Shown here: one piece after another, positions 8,200 through 15,916 of the stretch
How positions within the stretch are numbered: the first letter of the stretch is position 1
Layout: every line of letters begins with the position of its first letter
Source: Thermoplasmatota archaeon
GTDB lineage: Archaea > Thermoplasmatota > E2 > DHVEG-1
Reading direction: 5' to 3'
DNA length: 20,009 nt
Assembly: GCA_016930995.1 (NCBI GenBank)
Contig: JAFGFQ010000059.1
Location: forward strand, 1 to 20,009
Translations under genes and position numbers: made by a program
The notes under the pieces: model-generated
Database searches by the model: none
What the model was told of the DNA's origin: nothing
What the model saw: only the letters and a program-made list of their open reading frames with translations

Positions 8200-8242
8200 A
8201 ATGGTTTTAAAACCTCAAGATGAACCTATTGCAATCACCTAT

Positions 8243-8695
8243 TTAATATTTTTTTAGTTCAGGGAATTGCTCAATAAGTGAGTTTTTCACTTCAAAAGAG
8301 GTATTATCAAGGAATTTGACCCCTTTTGGGGTGAGCATGCGACCTTTCCCTTTCATCTTTGTCACATAGCCTGCGGTCTCTAATTGTTGAAGGGCATGGC
8401 GGATAATCGCACCACTTCCTGCTTCCGCTTTATTTGGTTTTGATCCTCGATTGCGTTTCCCACCATATTCCGCTCTCATGTGCTCTGTTCCCATCGTTTT
8501 ATTGATATACAGTTTGCGGAGAATTGAAGCACATCGTGTATGCCACCAATCTTTCGTCTCCGGTGGGTTTTCTTTAGACACACCCGTACGGACGTATTTA
8601 CTCCAATCTGGTGGTACAATCCCTGATTCATTTTGTAATTTTTTTGTCAATGCAGAAATCAATTCTTTTGCAGGAACATCATATGCTGTTGTCAT
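8243..8695 (-). CDS. rps19e: Ribosomal protein S19e
   Basis: S19e is a small-subunit protein shared by archaea and eukaryotes that helps mature the 3' end of small-subunit rRNA. Family features are VPAKELISALTKKL near the N-terminus, PPDWSKYVRTGVSKE, DWWHTRCASILRKLY, the basic stretch YGGKRNRGSKPNK and the C-terminal winged helix AIIRHALQQLETAGYV. ATG at 8695 gives 150 residues, the usual length; an upstream ATG at 8743 would add 16 unrelated residues, and GAAAGGAAGAG before 8695 supports the shorter form. It is the first gene of the five-gene cluster ending with eif6. A TATA box lies at 8748-8755. Confidence 0.96.
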   Translation of the reverse strand: MTTAYDVPAKELISALTKKLQNESGIVPPDWSKYVRTGVSKENPPETKDWWHTRCASILRKLYINKTMGTEHMRAEYGGKRNRGSKPNKAEAGSGAIIRHALQQLETAGYVTKMKGKGRMLTPKGVKFLDNTSFEVKNSLIEQFPELKKY

Positions 8696-8747
8696 AGGAA
8701 TTCTCTTCCTTTCTCGTGAAAGTGGGTATCGGTAATAAACCATATGT

Positions 8748-8755
8748 TATTTAAG
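8748..8755 (-). promoter_or_regulatory. TATA box of the rps19e cluster
   Basis: CTTAAATA on the minus strand lies 53 bases before the rps19e start. Transcription starting about 25 bases downstream would leave a leader of about 30 bases that includes the GGAAGAG ribosome-binding site. The 128-base gap after rnp4 makes a separate promoter for the ribosomal cluster plausible. Confidence 0.45.
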
Positions 8756-8823
8756 CATATTGGATGGGAAATTAGCCAGTACAGCCCCAGAAAAACACTT
8801 AGAAAAATGTATCTTTTTTTTTA

Positions 8824-9162
8824 CTACGGAGAAGACACGTATTTTCGTCTGCGCAGTGGGACCCGGCTATACTTCTTACATCTCAAGCAATAGGAGATTA
8901 TCATCCCACGATGGATACGGATTCGACAGGTGACCGACGGCAGAAGATACCCATAGCAATGTTGACAGAAACATCGTGAATATTGCCTTGGGAGCGGAAC
9001 AAGATATTTCATGGAAATCTTCCGGGCGATCGTGACGTACCGATCCGATAAATGGAGTTTTCCCTGAAGCCCATATGATTCTGCGAGAGAAAAAAGGTAA
9101 TGAATCCGATGGATCGCGATTTTCTTGTATATTTTCTTTTTCCCATCGTGTTTCCGAGACAT
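8824..9162 (-). CDS. rnp4: RNase P protein component 4 (Rpp21 family)
   Basis: The product is the Rnp4 subunit that, with Rnp1, helps the catalytic RNA of archaeal RNase P trim tRNA 5' ends. It has the family layout: an N-terminal helical half (AIHRIHYLFSLAESYG, then LSDRYVTIARKISMKY) and a C-terminal zinc ribbon with C66-x2-C69 and C92-x2-C95, followed by a basic tail. ATG at 9162 gives 112 residues and the expected short basic N-terminus (MSRKHDGKKK). Longer forms from ATG 9186 or TTG 9207 are possible, but a TATA-like TTTAATAA centred near 9190 would put the transcript start close to 9162, suggesting leaderless translation. No ribosome-binding site is seen for any of these starts. Confidence 0.88.
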   Translation of the reverse strand: MSRKHDGKKKIYKKIAIHRIHYLFSLAESYGLQGKLHLSDRYVTIARKISMKYLVPLPRQYSRCFCQHCYGYLLPSVTCRIRIHRGMIISYCLRCKKYSRVPLRRRKYVSSP

Positions 9163-9233
9163 ACAGGGACGAGAAGAGCACATCATTATTAAATTCTTAT
9201 GCACCAAAAACGATTGAGAGTTGGAGAGAAGAA

Positions 9234-9262
9234 CAAAGAAAAAGAAAAAAAATGAAGAAAGA
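9234..9262 (-). terminator. T-rich terminator after the small conserved gene
   Basis: On the minus strand this stretch is almost pure pyrimidine, with T8 and T5 runs, and begins a few bases after the stop codon of the 61-residue gene. Archaeal transcription commonly ends at such T-rich tracts. It separates that gene from rnp4. Confidence 0.5.
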
Positions 9263-9269
9263 AGTATAT

Positions 9270-9455
9270 TTACTTCTTCTTCAGGTATGGAAGACCTGTT
9301 CTCTTATTGACACCAACGGTATATCCATTGGGTAAATCGCAGGTAGTCCCACTCTTTGGTGATCGTTTGCTGAAGAAATATATTGTTTGATTTCTTCCAC
9401 CTTTAAGCTTTACATTTCTTGTATATAAGGTCCAACCCTCGTGTTTGTATGGCAT
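9270..9455 (-). CDS. Small conserved archaeal protein of unknown function
   Basis: The gene encodes 61 residues beginning MPYKHEGWTLYTRNVKLKGG and ending GVNKRTGLPYLKKK, with QTIYFFSKRSPKSG in the middle. The start is fixed by a near-perfect ribosome-binding site, AGGAGGTG at 9460-9467, and a TATA box (TTTAAATT) 33 bases upstream. The protein is basic, has no signal peptide or membrane segment, and its aromatic-rich strands, glycines and the NKRTGLPYL end suggest a compact beta-rich domain that may bind RNA or nucleic acid. I recall closely similar short proteins in many archaeal genomes without an assigned role. It stands alone between its own terminator and the divergent dphB gene. Confidence 0.8.
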   Translation of the reverse strand: MPYKHEGWTLYTRNVKLKGGRNQTIYFFSKRSPKSGTTCDLPNGYTVGVNKRTGLPYLKKK

Positions 9456-9459
9456 AATA

Positions 9460-9495
9460 CACCTCCTGACAGGAATGCGTCTCCAGTAATTTAAA
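9460..9495 (-). promoter_or_regulatory. TATA box and ribosome-binding site of the small conserved gene
   Basis: TTTAAATT (9488-9495) is followed by AGGAGGTG (9460-9467) and the ATG at 9455. The TATA-to-start distance of 33 bases leaves a leader barely long enough to hold the ribosome-binding site. This is the strongest Shine-Dalgarno sequence in the window and suggests high expression. Confidence 0.55.
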
Positions 9496-9706
9496 CCTTT
9501 CTTTATTTTTCTCCTGGTACACTGATAACACGTGCGAGGTTGACACGTTTTAAAAAAAAAGATTGTCATGCTAGAGTACCACAAATAATAAAAAAAAGAG
9601 CCGGTAGTTGTCGCCCACATTTATGAATCACCTAGGTATTTTAAACGTTTTCGAAATTTATCACTTCGATGAATAACATTTTTGAATGTCACAGCCATGA
9701 TGGGAT

Positions 9707-10525
9707 ATGAAAAAAATATCGAACGGTCATCTTTTTTTCATTGGTCTTGGATTATATGATGAAACAGATATTTCGCTCAAGGGATTAGAAAACCTGAAAC
9801 AATGCGATGTCGTTTTCGCAGAATTTTATACAACGAAACTTGGAAAATTTGATATACCTTCCTTTGAGGAACGCATTGGCAAAGAAATTATCGTTCTGTC
9901 GAGGGAGGACACTGAGAAAGGAGACATGATCATCGATGCAGCCTCATCGAACCATGTCGCGTTTCTCATTGGAGGAGATCCAATGATTGCAACAACGCAT
10001 GTTGATTTACGGCTCCGAGCCCTACGACAAGGAATTACGACGCACATTATCCATAGCAGTAGCATTGCGACAGCGGTTCCAGGTCTTCTTGGTCTGCAAA
10101 ACTATAAATTTGGTCGGACAACAACCCTTGCGTTTTCTGAAAAAAATTATTTTCCAACAAGTCCGTATATAGTTATTAATAATAATATGGAAATGGGGTT
10201 GCATACTCTTGTTCTTCTTGACATACAGGCAGAAAAAAACCACTATATGACAGCGAACGAGGGGCTCGATTTACTCGTTAAAATGGAAGAAAAACTCAAG
10301 AAACATCTTTTCGCAGATGATACGCTTGCTTGTGTCGTCGCACGAGCAGGTGCACCCGACCAGCAGATCGTCGCAGATACACTTGCATGCCTTCGGAAGA
10401 TGGACTTTGGACCTCCTTTGCATACGATTGTTATCCCAGGTAGTTTACATTTCATGGAAATCGAAGCCCTCGAACTCTGTGCCAGCCTCCCGCCTGAATT
10501 GAAAAGAAAAATACAAAAACTATAA
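9707..10525 (+). CDS. dphB: Diphthine synthase (DPH5 family)
   Basis: The enzyme uses S-adenosylmethionine to methylate the modified histidine of elongation factor 2 during diphthamide synthesis. The 272-residue product has the class III methyltransferase layout: LFFIGLGLYDETDISLKGL at the N-terminus, VVFAEFYTT, FLIGGDPMIATTHVDLRLRA in the SAM site, IIHSSSIATAVPGLLGLQNY, and the C-terminal VARAGAPDQQIVA and TIVIPGSLHFMEIEAL. All are family hallmarks. The ATG at 9707 gives the normal N-terminus; GGGAT just before it is a weak ribosome-binding site, and TATTTTAA at 9637-9644 is a possible TATA box. herA follows after 45 bases. Confidence 0.94.
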   Translation: MKKISNGHLFFIGLGLYDETDISLKGLENLKQCDVVFAEFYTTKLGKFDIPSFEERIGKEIIVLSREDTEKGDMIIDAASSNHVAFLIGGDPMIATTHVDLRLRALRQGITTHIIHSSSIATAVPGLLGLQNYKFGRTTTLAFSEKNYFPTSPYIVINNNMEMGLHTLVLLDIQAEKNHYMTANEGLDLLVKMEEKLKKHLFADDTLACVVARAGAPDQQIVADTLACLRKMDFGPPLHTIVIPGSLHFMEIEALELCASLPPELKRKIQKL

Positions 10526-10570
10526 TAACCCTGCATATTATTCCGCCCATAGACAACAAAAGGGGTATGG

Positions 10571-12457
10571 ATGCAACAAGAAAAAAATGACTTTATCGGT
10601 CTTATCTATGGTGATGTCGGCTCGACAAAATTCAACTTTACGGTTGATAGTCGTAATCTTCGTAAGTTCGACTATGTTGCTGCACCACATGAGGAAGGAT
10701 ACGTACTTGCACAGGTCATGGATATCAAAGGATATTCTGATCTCAAATTCGAGGATGCCATCACTATTAAAAGCAATGGATCAGTTCCTCCCATCAAAAG
10801 CGATATTTCTGCCTATGCAGAGGTAATCGGGTACCGTGACAAGGAAGGTCATCTCCAAGCACCACGCAGTCCGTTTGAGGCAGGAGCTCAAATCTCACTT
10901 GCTCGCGAGGATCTGATACGCCATGTTCTTGGACTACACTCAGAAAAAGAGAATGGAGCATATCTTGGTCTTCTCAAAGGACATGACCTGCCAGTCTATC
11001 TTAATATTGATTCATTAGTACAAAAACATATTTGTATTCTTGCGAAAACGGGTGGTGGAAAAAGCTACGCATGTGGTGTTCTTATAGAAGAACTCCTTAA
11101 GAAAAAAATCCCACTCGTCATCATCGACACCCATGGTGAATATATTTCTCTTGGAAAACCGAATAAAGATAAAAAAGACCAGAAGAATATGGAGAAGTTC
11201 GGCATAAAGGCAAATGATTATGCCAGTCAGATCCGTACCTATTCCCCCCTTGCCGGTGGAGAGGCCACTGCACATCTTACACTCAACGGGATGAACCTTG
11301 AGGGACGAGAGATCCTTGATTTATTACAAGCGAAGCTTTCCGGCCCGCAAATCGCGGTTTTATACCAGACGATTAAGGAACTCAAGGAGTTTAAACAGGT
11401 CTATAGTATCAGGGACATTATTGAAGCAGTGGAACGCACAAAAAGCAATGCTCGGTGGAACGTCATCGCATCCCTAGAGTCCTTGGATTCCATAGGTGTA
11501 TTCTCCGATAAAGGAACTTCAACAGATGAGCTTGTCCAGAAAGGAAAATGTTCGATTATCAATATGCGCGGTGTCCCACCCGATATCCAGGATGTGGTTG
11601 TCGCACGGTTGACTGAAGAATTATTCAAGGACCGCAAGGTTGGTAAAATCCCCCCCTTCCTCTTCGTTGTTGAAGAAGCACATAATTACTGCCCGGAGCA
11701 TGGGATTGGCCATGCGGTGTCATCAAGTATGCTTCGAACGGTTGCCTCTGAGGGGCGTAAGTTTGGTATGGGACTCTGTGTAGTCAGTCAGCGGCCCGCC
11801 AAGATTGATAAAAACATTATTTCTCAGTGTAACACGAATATAATTTTAAAGGTCACAAACCCAAATGATTTAAAAGCAATTATTCAGTCCGTTGAAGGTC
11901 TTACGAGTCAGACCTACGATGAAATCCAGAGGTTGCCTATAGGGGTCGCTCTGATTTCTGGTGCTTCTATACAAATTCCTATTTTAGTCGAAATCAGGAC
12001 GCGAGAGACAGATCATGGTGGGAAATCAGTCACCGTCTTCAAAGACATTGATCCATCGGATTATAAAGTGAAGATGCCAAAGATGCCACCACCCCCATCT
12101 CGACAGGTAGTAAAACCGGAACAAAAACAAGAAAATCTCCAAAAGAATGTGACAGAGAAAGCAATCATGGTCAATCGAGTAGCAAAAAGACTTGGCTGGG
12201 TCACAACTGATGATCCCGACGAGACCATACGACTTCTTAGTGCTGAAGCCCAAGAAATGAAAGAGAACGTGTACAAATATCTTGAGTCACTAGCGCAACT
12301 TGGGAATAATTTTTGTCATAAGGAAAATCCTTCTTGTCTGCAATGCCCAATGGCATCCGGATGTCGATATCACGCATCCCATAGCAAGAAATCGCTTATG
12401 AAAGGACAAAGACAAGGGTTAGGATTCTTTAAACGAGAGAAACAAAGGACCGTATGA
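10571..12457 (+). CDS. herA: HerA-type DNA translocase/ATPase with C-terminal Fe-S-like motif
   Basis: HerA-family ATPases form hexameric rings that move DNA, usually with the nuclease NurA in end resection. Residues 1 to about 100 form the HAS-barrel (GLIYGDVGSTKFNF, EEGYVLAQVMDI). Walker A is AKTGGGKS with K164, and Walker B is FLFVVEEAH with E368 and E369; VVSQRPAKIDKNI follows. The last 120 residues are unusual: a proline- and glutamine-rich linker (PPPPSRQ), a helical segment, then C582-x6-C589-x2-C592-x5-C598 in FCHKENPSC-LQCPMASGC. This spacing equals the 4Fe-4S loop of endonuclease III and MutY. The 628-residue length exceeds typical HerA because of this end. No nurA, mre11 or rad50 lies in the window. 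The stop overlaps the next ATG by ATGA. A related DUF87 paralogue rather than true HerA is possible. Confidence 0.85.
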   Translation: MQQEKNDFIGLIYGDVGSTKFNFTVDSRNLRKFDYVAAPHEEGYVLAQVMDIKGYSDLKFEDAITIKSNGSVPPIKSDISAYAEVIGYRDKEGHLQAPRSPFEAGAQISLAREDLIRHVLGLHSEKENGAYLGLLKGHDLPVYLNIDSLVQKHICILAKTGGGKSYACGVLIEELLKKKIPLVIIDTHGEYISLGKPNKDKKDQKNMEKFGIKANDYASQIRTYSPLAGGEATAHLTLNGMNLEGREILDLLQAKLSGPQIAVLYQTIKELKEFKQVYSIRDIIEAVERTKSNARWNVIASLESLDSIGVFSDKGTSTDELVQKGKCSIINMRGVPPDIQDVVVARLTEELFKDRKVGKIPPFLFVVEEAHNYCPEHGIGHAVSSSMLRTVASEGRKFGMGLCVVSQRPAKIDKNIISQCNTNIILKVTNPNDLKAIIQSVEGLTSQTYDEIQRLPIGVALISGASIQIPILVEIRTRETDHGGKSVTVFKDIDPSDYKVKMPKMPPPPSRQVVKPEQKQENLQKNVTEKAIMVNRVAKRLGWVTTDDPDETIRLLSAEAQEMKENVYKYLESLAQLGNNFCHKENPSCLQCPMASGCRYHASHSKKSLMKGQRQGLGFFKREKQRTV

Positions 12458-13548
12458 CAAAGAATATCTGGTGCTTCGTTATTGCATTCATTCTTATTTT
12501 CATTGTTCTTATCTCTGGATGTGAAATGATCTATCCACCAACGACCTACGAGGAGACTCCAATACGGATCAGTTATGAGATCTCCTATGGGTATCGTGTC
12601 AACAGCACTGGTGTTGGTTCGTATGAAATTACGTACTGGTGCGATATTCCTGAGACCATCCTAGGAATCACATCCTATAACCTGCTGTATACGCAAGATT
12701 ATCAGGTAAAGACGCTTGCGAATAACACGGTCATCCACTGGAACATCTCAGGGAAGGATGAAAAAACAGTTGAATTGGGAATCAACGCAAGCATCGAAGC
12801 GACGAACTATCTAGTAGCAGATTTGAATGGAAACGATGCTTTGACTATCGCAGAAATCACCGAATCCTACCCAGAAATCTCCAAGCAATATACACGACAA
12901 CAAGCAAATGAAACCATCTGTTTTATCGACCCATACGATCCGGATATTCGTCAAATCGCTCATGCAGTGTTTTTACATGAAAATACAAATAACTCGTTTC
13001 TGGTGGCAAAATCACTCTTTTCATGGTTGAAACAAAATATCCAGTATCAGGTTCATCCCAATGAACGAGTCGTACGACCTGCAGCTGTGACCCTTCAGAA
13101 CAAACAAGGGGATTGCGATGATCTCTCGTTTCTTTATATCTCCCTCTGTAGAACTCTTGATATCCCCGCCAGATTCATACGAGGTTATTTGCTCTCTGAA
13201 AATAGCAACGGAGCAATGCTTGCGACACCTCATGCATGGGTAGAAGTATTTGTCGGGAATGCAGGCATTCTCAGTGGATGGATACCTATCGAATGCGCCT
13301 GTTGTTCTACCTCCATAGAAACCGATATTAACCAGAATTTCGGAATTGAAAGTGCCTTTCATCTGAGGTTGTTTACTGATGATGGCAGTAATGAATCGCT
13401 TGAATCCTCTCTCACCGGTATTTCCTATGTTACCCATCAACAAGGAACAACCATTACACTTGAATCTTTTGCTGAAATACATAACTATCAAGAACTCGAA
13501 TCAAGGAAATTAATAATCACAGAAAAAAATATTCGCTACTATGAATGA
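12454..13548 (+). CDS. Lipoprotein with transglutaminase-like domain, catalytic residues present
   Basis: A hydrophobic N-terminal segment ends in LISGC, a lipobox-like site, so the mature protein is probably anchored by lipid at C23 outside the membrane. An extracellular region with many Asn-X-Ser/Thr sites follows, then a transglutaminase/protease-like core: GDCDDLSFLYISLCRTL with C221, DIPARF, PHAWVEV with H260 and WIPIEC with E280 in the usual Asp position. This gives a Cys-His-acid triad. Such domains act as peptidases or as cross-linking enzymes; the substrate is unknown. The start ATG overlaps the herA stop (ATGA), so the two are translationally coupled, an odd pairing of a DNA motor and a surface lipoprotein. 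CACC follows the acidic residue and adds two further cysteines. Confidence 0.8.
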   Translation: MTKNIWCFVIAFILIFIVLISGCEMIYPPTTYEETPIRISYEISYGYRVNSTGVGSYEITYWCDIPETILGITSYNLLYTQDYQVKTLANNTVIHWNISGKDEKTVELGINASIEATNYLVADLNGNDALTIAEITESYPEISKQYTRQQANETICFIDPYDPDIRQIAHAVFLHENTNNSFLVAKSLFSWLKQNIQYQVHPNERVVRPAAVTLQNKQGDCDDLSFLYISLCRTLDIPARFIRGYLLSENSNGAMLATPHAWVEVFVGNAGILSGWIPIECACCSTSIETDINQNFGIESAFHLRLFTDDGSNESLESSLTGISYVTHQQGTTITLESFAEIHNYQELESRKLIITEKNIRYYE

Positions 13549-13594
13549 TTATTGTTAAAAAAACAAAAACATTATTCTTCCGAATTGATATTCG

Positions 13595-14257
13595 ATGTAC
13601 CGTAGGTGTGATCTTTTGGTTGATGACAAAACCGCTGAAGAATTTACAACGTACATGAGGAAATTCACAGACTTGTACATCGCTTTGTCAAATCTTGTAA
13701 AAAATCAAACAACGACACCACAACCTTGCATTCTTGACCTTGGGTGTGGACCTGGATTGCTTTCTGTTGAAATCCTAAAAAAAATCCCTGATGCAACAGT
13801 GATTGGGATAGACCCCTTGGTAAAGATGTTAAGATTAGCCCAACAAAATGCAAGCACATGCGGTGTTCATACATTCATCCCTGTCCAAGGCATCTCAGAA
13901 AAAATCCCTTTTAAAGATCAATGTATCGATACCATAGTCAGCCGATTCAGTTTACCATACTGGAAACAACCACACGAAAGTTTTTTAGAGATGAACCGCG
14001 TGTTAAAACCAAAGGGAAGAATCGTTTTTGAAGCACTCAATCGGAGTTTCCCGAAATGGAAACTCTATGGAATTAAAATTGGTATGTTACTTCATCATGC
14101 AGGACGTGACGTTACAAAATACCATGTTGATGCCTATGCATGTGCCTACACGCAAGAGGAAGTAGAGACATTTTTTATGGCCTCTGGATTTGATATCCTT
14201 GAAAAAAAAGGGAAAAAGAACCAATGGAAATTTATTATAACCGCACAGAAAAGATAA
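13595..14257 (+). CDS. SAM-dependent class I methyltransferase
   Basis: The 220-residue protein has the Rossmann methyltransferase core: DLGCGPG at 48-54 binds SAM, VIGIDPL with D73 at the end of strand 2 binds the ribose, and IPFKDQCIDTIVSRFSLPYW is the motif after strand 4, followed by MNRVLKPKGRIVFEAL. This matches the UbiE/MenG-like methyltransferase group. The substrate is unknown; the domain after residue 140 that would define it is not recognised. An in-frame TGA nine bases upstream fixes ATG 13595 as the first possible ATG. No ribosome-binding site is seen. It lies 46 bases after the lipoprotein gene and between two transglutaminase-like genes, so it may act on the same surface material or its precursor, which is only a guess. 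Confidence 0.85.
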   Translation: MYRRCDLLVDDKTAEEFTTYMRKFTDLYIALSNLVKNQTTTPQPCILDLGCGPGLLSVEILKKIPDATVIGIDPLVKMLRLAQQNASTCGVHTFIPVQGISEKIPFKDQCIDTIVSRFSLPYWKQPHESFLEMNRVLKPKGRIVFEALNRSFPKWKLYGIKIGMLLHHAGRDVTKYHVDAYACAYTQEEVETFFMASGFDILEKKGKKNQWKFIITAQKR

Positions 14258-14316
14258 TCGTCCATTTTCTCGATATATTTACATTCGTCATTTTGTTTAT
14301 TTATCCCTACAAAAGG

Positions 14317-14333
14317 TATAAATAGTTTATAAA
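14317..14333 (+). promoter_or_regulatory. TATA box before the second transglutaminase-like gene
   Basis: Two overlapping TATA-like elements stand here, TATAAATA at 14317-14324 and TTTATAAA at 14326-14333. The second lies about 21 bases before ATG 14354, which has no ribosome-binding site, so a leaderless transcript is likely. The promoter would separate this gene from the herA transcript. Confidence 0.5.
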
Positions 14334-14353
14334 AGTAATATTTCAATACATAT

Positions 14354-15676
14354 ATGAAAATCGTTACATCAAAAATATCTTCAAAAAAATTGTTAGCTCT
14401 CAGCATGATTCTCTTTTGTAGCCTATCGGCTATTTCTCCACCAGCAATGAGCGCTCAGAACACTGACAATCACATAAAAACCATTTTTTCTGATAATGGA
14501 GAAACAGGGGTGTACCTTCTCCGCGTGGAGCATTATTTGGTTATCAATGCATCAGAGGATGTTGGGGTTTTCCATATTCGATACTCATTTCCACCGGATT
14601 ATGCATATCAAGTTCCGATTCTACTGGAACTTCATAATGACAGTTCCCTTTCTGCTCTATTGCAGTACGACATTGAAAACGACACATTGCTACCAAATAA
14701 AATTGTGAATTTCACTGTAGGTCCAATGAAAAAAGATGAAAGTAGGTTACTTCATTTCTCTTGTTGGGTTTTGGTCAAGAACCATGATTTTTCAGATCTT
14801 CCTACGTATGTAAAAATCCCGAAAAAATATCAATTACCAGAAGAAACCAAGATTTGGCTTGCATCAACAGAACAGGTTCAGCTCCATAGTATTCTCATCA
14901 GACTGAAAGCACGACAGCTCCAGGGGTCGAGTGATAATCTTGTCCGCTATGCTGGAAGAATCGCCCCCTTTATCAAATACCATCGCCACCTTTTCTTTGT
15001 CTTTGCATTAAATACTGGATTATTTTTTTCCCAAGATGCCCGGACGACCCTTTTGATTAATGGTGAAAATGTGGGAAGATCCCATTTGGCATGTGCCTTT
15101 TTCAGAGTGCATCATATTCCAGCACGGGTGATTCTCGTAAATAATGATCAAGGATTCTGGACCCAGATGCATTATATGGTTGAATATTACTGCCCCGGCT
15201 ATGGATGGGTATTAGTTGAGACAACAGGCGGTAAATCACCCTATGCAACCCATCATCAAGTTGTAAACAGAGTCTGTTACCCACAGGATGAAGAAGACAC
15301 GAAAAGAGACTATATCTTTCCTTTTATGAAAGGAGAAGAACGATGGTTCTGGATTGACAACGAAGATGTTGATCCCTATTACGTTGATTGTACTATAGGA
15401 AGTAAAAGTCAGATGTTTACTGAAACAAACTTCTCAGCAGATCAGATGGTTGCCTCGTATGCATTTGTACTGACGCAGATCATCTTCCGTTATTATCAAG
15501 GATATCTTGGAATGAATCTCACGGGGCAGAACCGGGTACATTTTGAGAATGCGACTATGTATCAAAAACAAGCGATTCTATCTTTGAAACAAAATAAGAA
15601 TCTTGATGAGTATCTTACATTTTTAAATTTGGCATATACTGAATATCAAAAGATTGACGTTGACTATACCCTTTAA
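14354..15676 (+). CDS. Secreted transglutaminase-like protein lacking the catalytic cysteine
   Basis: Residues 1-34 form a signal peptide (basic start, LLALSMILFC, then SAISPPAMSA). The mature protein of about 405 residues has a beta-rich N-terminal part and, from about 230, a transglutaminase-like fold: GENVGRSHLACAFFRVHHIP aligned with the GDC...R..IPAR pattern of active enzymes, then MHYMVEYY with H273 and YGWVLVET with E289. In this alignment the catalytic cysteine is replaced by N239, so the protein is probably a pseudoenzyme that binds rather than cleaves or cross-links; C246 seven residues later is a less likely substitute. The C-terminal 70 residues are helical. Several Asn-X-Ser/Thr sites fit an extracellular location. 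The neighbouring lipoprotein has the full triad, suggesting an active and inactive pair. Confidence 0.75.
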   Translation: MKIVTSKISSKKLLALSMILFCSLSAISPPAMSAQNTDNHIKTIFSDNGETGVYLLRVEHYLVINASEDVGVFHIRYSFPPDYAYQVPILLELHNDSSLSALLQYDIENDTLLPNKIVNFTVGPMKKDESRLLHFSCWVLVKNHDFSDLPTYVKIPKKYQLPEETKIWLASTEQVQLHSILIRLKARQLQGSSDNLVRYAGRIAPFIKYHRHLFFVFALNTGLFFSQDARTTLLINGENVGRSHLACAFFRVHHIPARVILVNNDQGFWTQMHYMVEYYCPGYGWVLVETTGGKSPYATHHQVVNRVCYPQDEEDTKRDYIFPFMKGEERWFWIDNEDVDPYYVDCTIGSKSQMFTETNFSADQMVASYAFVLTQIIFRYYQGYLGMNLTGQNRVHFENATMYQKQAILSLKQNKNLDEYLTFLNLAYTEYQKIDVDYTL

Positions 15677-15715
15677 TAGTCACCGATAAGGAAACCAAAC
15701 GAATAATATTGCTGC

Positions 15716-15742
15716 CTTTTTTCGGAAAAATTTGTTTTTTTA
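15716..15742 (+). terminator. T-rich terminator after the second transglutaminase-like gene
   Basis: Two T runs (T6 and T7) separated by a few bases lie about 40 bases after the stop codon at 15676. They fit the T-rich signals at which archaeal RNA polymerase stops. A second T7 run stands at about 15780-15787. Confidence 0.45.
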
Positions 15743-15916
15743 CCTTTATTACTTTTCATCCGAGGCTCTTTTCGTATATGTTTTTTTCCCATATGAATAA
15801 TCTCCTATTCTTTGTTGTGGTCAAGATTGTATATAAAGATAGGGTGGTAGAATGACAATATGTAAAACACGAAAGTATCATTACATTTATTAGTCTCTGA
15901 AAGTATTGACATCCTT

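Noticed and set aside
13021..13491. 156-residue minus-strand frame opposite the transglutaminase-like lipoprotein gene
   Set aside because: The plus strand encodes a coherent domain with catalytic residues over the same bases; the antisense product resembles nothing.
15852..15893. 13-codon reading frame (MTICKTRKYHYIY) after TATATAAAG and GGTGG
   Set aside because: The ATG lies at or before the expected transcript start for that TATA box, and the peptide is too short to support as a gene.
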